Of a DNA stretch of 19,288 nt, positions 18,889 through 19,288 are shown one piece after another (within the stretch, counting starts at the first letter, position 1; each line of letters begins with the position of its first letter). The notes below the pieces were generated by a model. That model worked only from the letters and a program-made list of their open reading frames with translations. It made no database searches and was not told the origin of the DNA. The position numbers were made by a program, and so were the translations under genes. This stretch comes from Baffinella frigidus (lineage: Eukaryota > Cryptophyceae > Cryptomonadales > Baffinellaceae), in the NCBI GenBank assembly GCA_026770585.1, contig MU646433.1, positions 229,116 through 248,403 on the forward strand. The letters are read 5' to 3'.

Positions 18889-18916
18889 CGCGCGCCCGTA
18901 GGCGCGCGGGCGCGCG
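18889..18916. repeat. Perfect GC-rich hairpin
   Basis: Arms cgcgcgcccg (18889-18898) and cgggcgcgcg (18907-18916) are perfectly complementary around an 8-nt loop. It lies 35 nt after the possible stop at 18854, so it may be in the 3' UTR or in the last visible intron. Confidence 0.6.
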
Positions 18917-18973
18917 TTCTGGAGACTGGTGTTGATTCCCGCGCGCATGAGCGAGGAAAACAGTCCGATTCAT

Positions 18974-19288
18974 CCCTGAACCCAAAACTCTATAACTGAA
19001 ACCTCAAACCTTAAACCCCAACACCTAAACCCTAAACCCTGAAATCTGACCCCTAAATCCTAAAACCCACACCCTGAACCCTGAAACCCTAAACCCTAAA
19101 ACTCAAACCCTCAACACTAGACCCTGAATCCTAAGCCTTGAACCCTAGAGACCTAACCTCAAAACCCCAAACCTCAAACCCTCCAATCCAGACCCCGAAC
19201 CCCAAACCTGTAACCCTCAACCTCTACACCCTACACCCTACACCGTTCACCCTACACACTGCACCCTGCACCCTACACCCTACACCCT
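18974..19288. repeat. Telomere-like array reaching the window end
   Basis: About 315 bp of degenerate ccctaaa, ccctgaa, ccctcaa and ccctaca units, ending in a run of ccctaca/ccctgca. Orientation matches the intron arrays (C-rich on the sense strand of the upstream gene), so it is probably another intron or a downstream spacer. Its interrupted, impure sequence argues against a true chromosome end. Confidence 0.88.

Noticed and set aside
18974-19288. A true telomere at the window end
   Set aside because: Units are highly degenerate and interrupted, unlike terminal arrays, and equivalent arrays lie between exons inside the window.

Overview
This window is nuclear DNA of a GC-rich, intron-dense eukaryote, most likely a unicellular alga or related protist. 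Evidence: every recognisable protein is broken into short exons that join in frame at AG acceptors; the domains are eukaryotic (ankyrin repeats, villin headpiece, TFIIS central domain, SPOC, PDZ); and introns carry long degenerate arrays of the plant/algal-type telomere unit CCCTAAA (TTTAGGG). I cannot name the species; a cryptophyte, prasinophyte/green or haptophyte-like genome would all fit.

Layout. (1) Plus strand, 629-8206: 14 visible exons of a gene whose 5' end lies before the recognisable part. It encodes about 994 visible residues: an ankyrin-type repeat array, a long Gly/Glu-rich linker and a C-terminal villin headpiece, so probably an actin-linked scaffold. (2) 8207-9440: a convergent intergenic region with a strong inverted repeat and a minisatellite. 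(3) Minus strand, 13657-9441: a six-exon gene of about 912 residues with a TFIIS central domain, a charged helical stretch, a SPOC domain split over four exons, a second SPOC-like domain and a His/Pro-spiced polyglutamine tail; this is the Bye1/PHF3/DIDO-like class of RNA polymerase II-associated proteins. (4) 13658-14022: a divergent promoter region with a perfect palindrome. (5) Plus strand, 14023-18788 or beyond: eight exons of an Ala/Pro/Glu-rich scaffold with a duplicated AKLAARRAR motif, a PDZ domain, a second PDZ-like half, a SAM-like helical bundle and a coiled coil. It may end at 18854 or continue past the window.

Most unusual is the intron architecture. Of 25 modelled introns, 24 are phase 0. 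Up to five use GC instead of GT donors. The long telomere-like arrays sit in introns of all three genes, nearly always with the C-rich strand as the sense strand, and in places the array itself supplies the 3' splice site. The three genes do not form an evident pathway; they share architecture rather than function. Exon limits were derived by eye from reading frame, splice dinucleotides and domain continuity, without transcript data.
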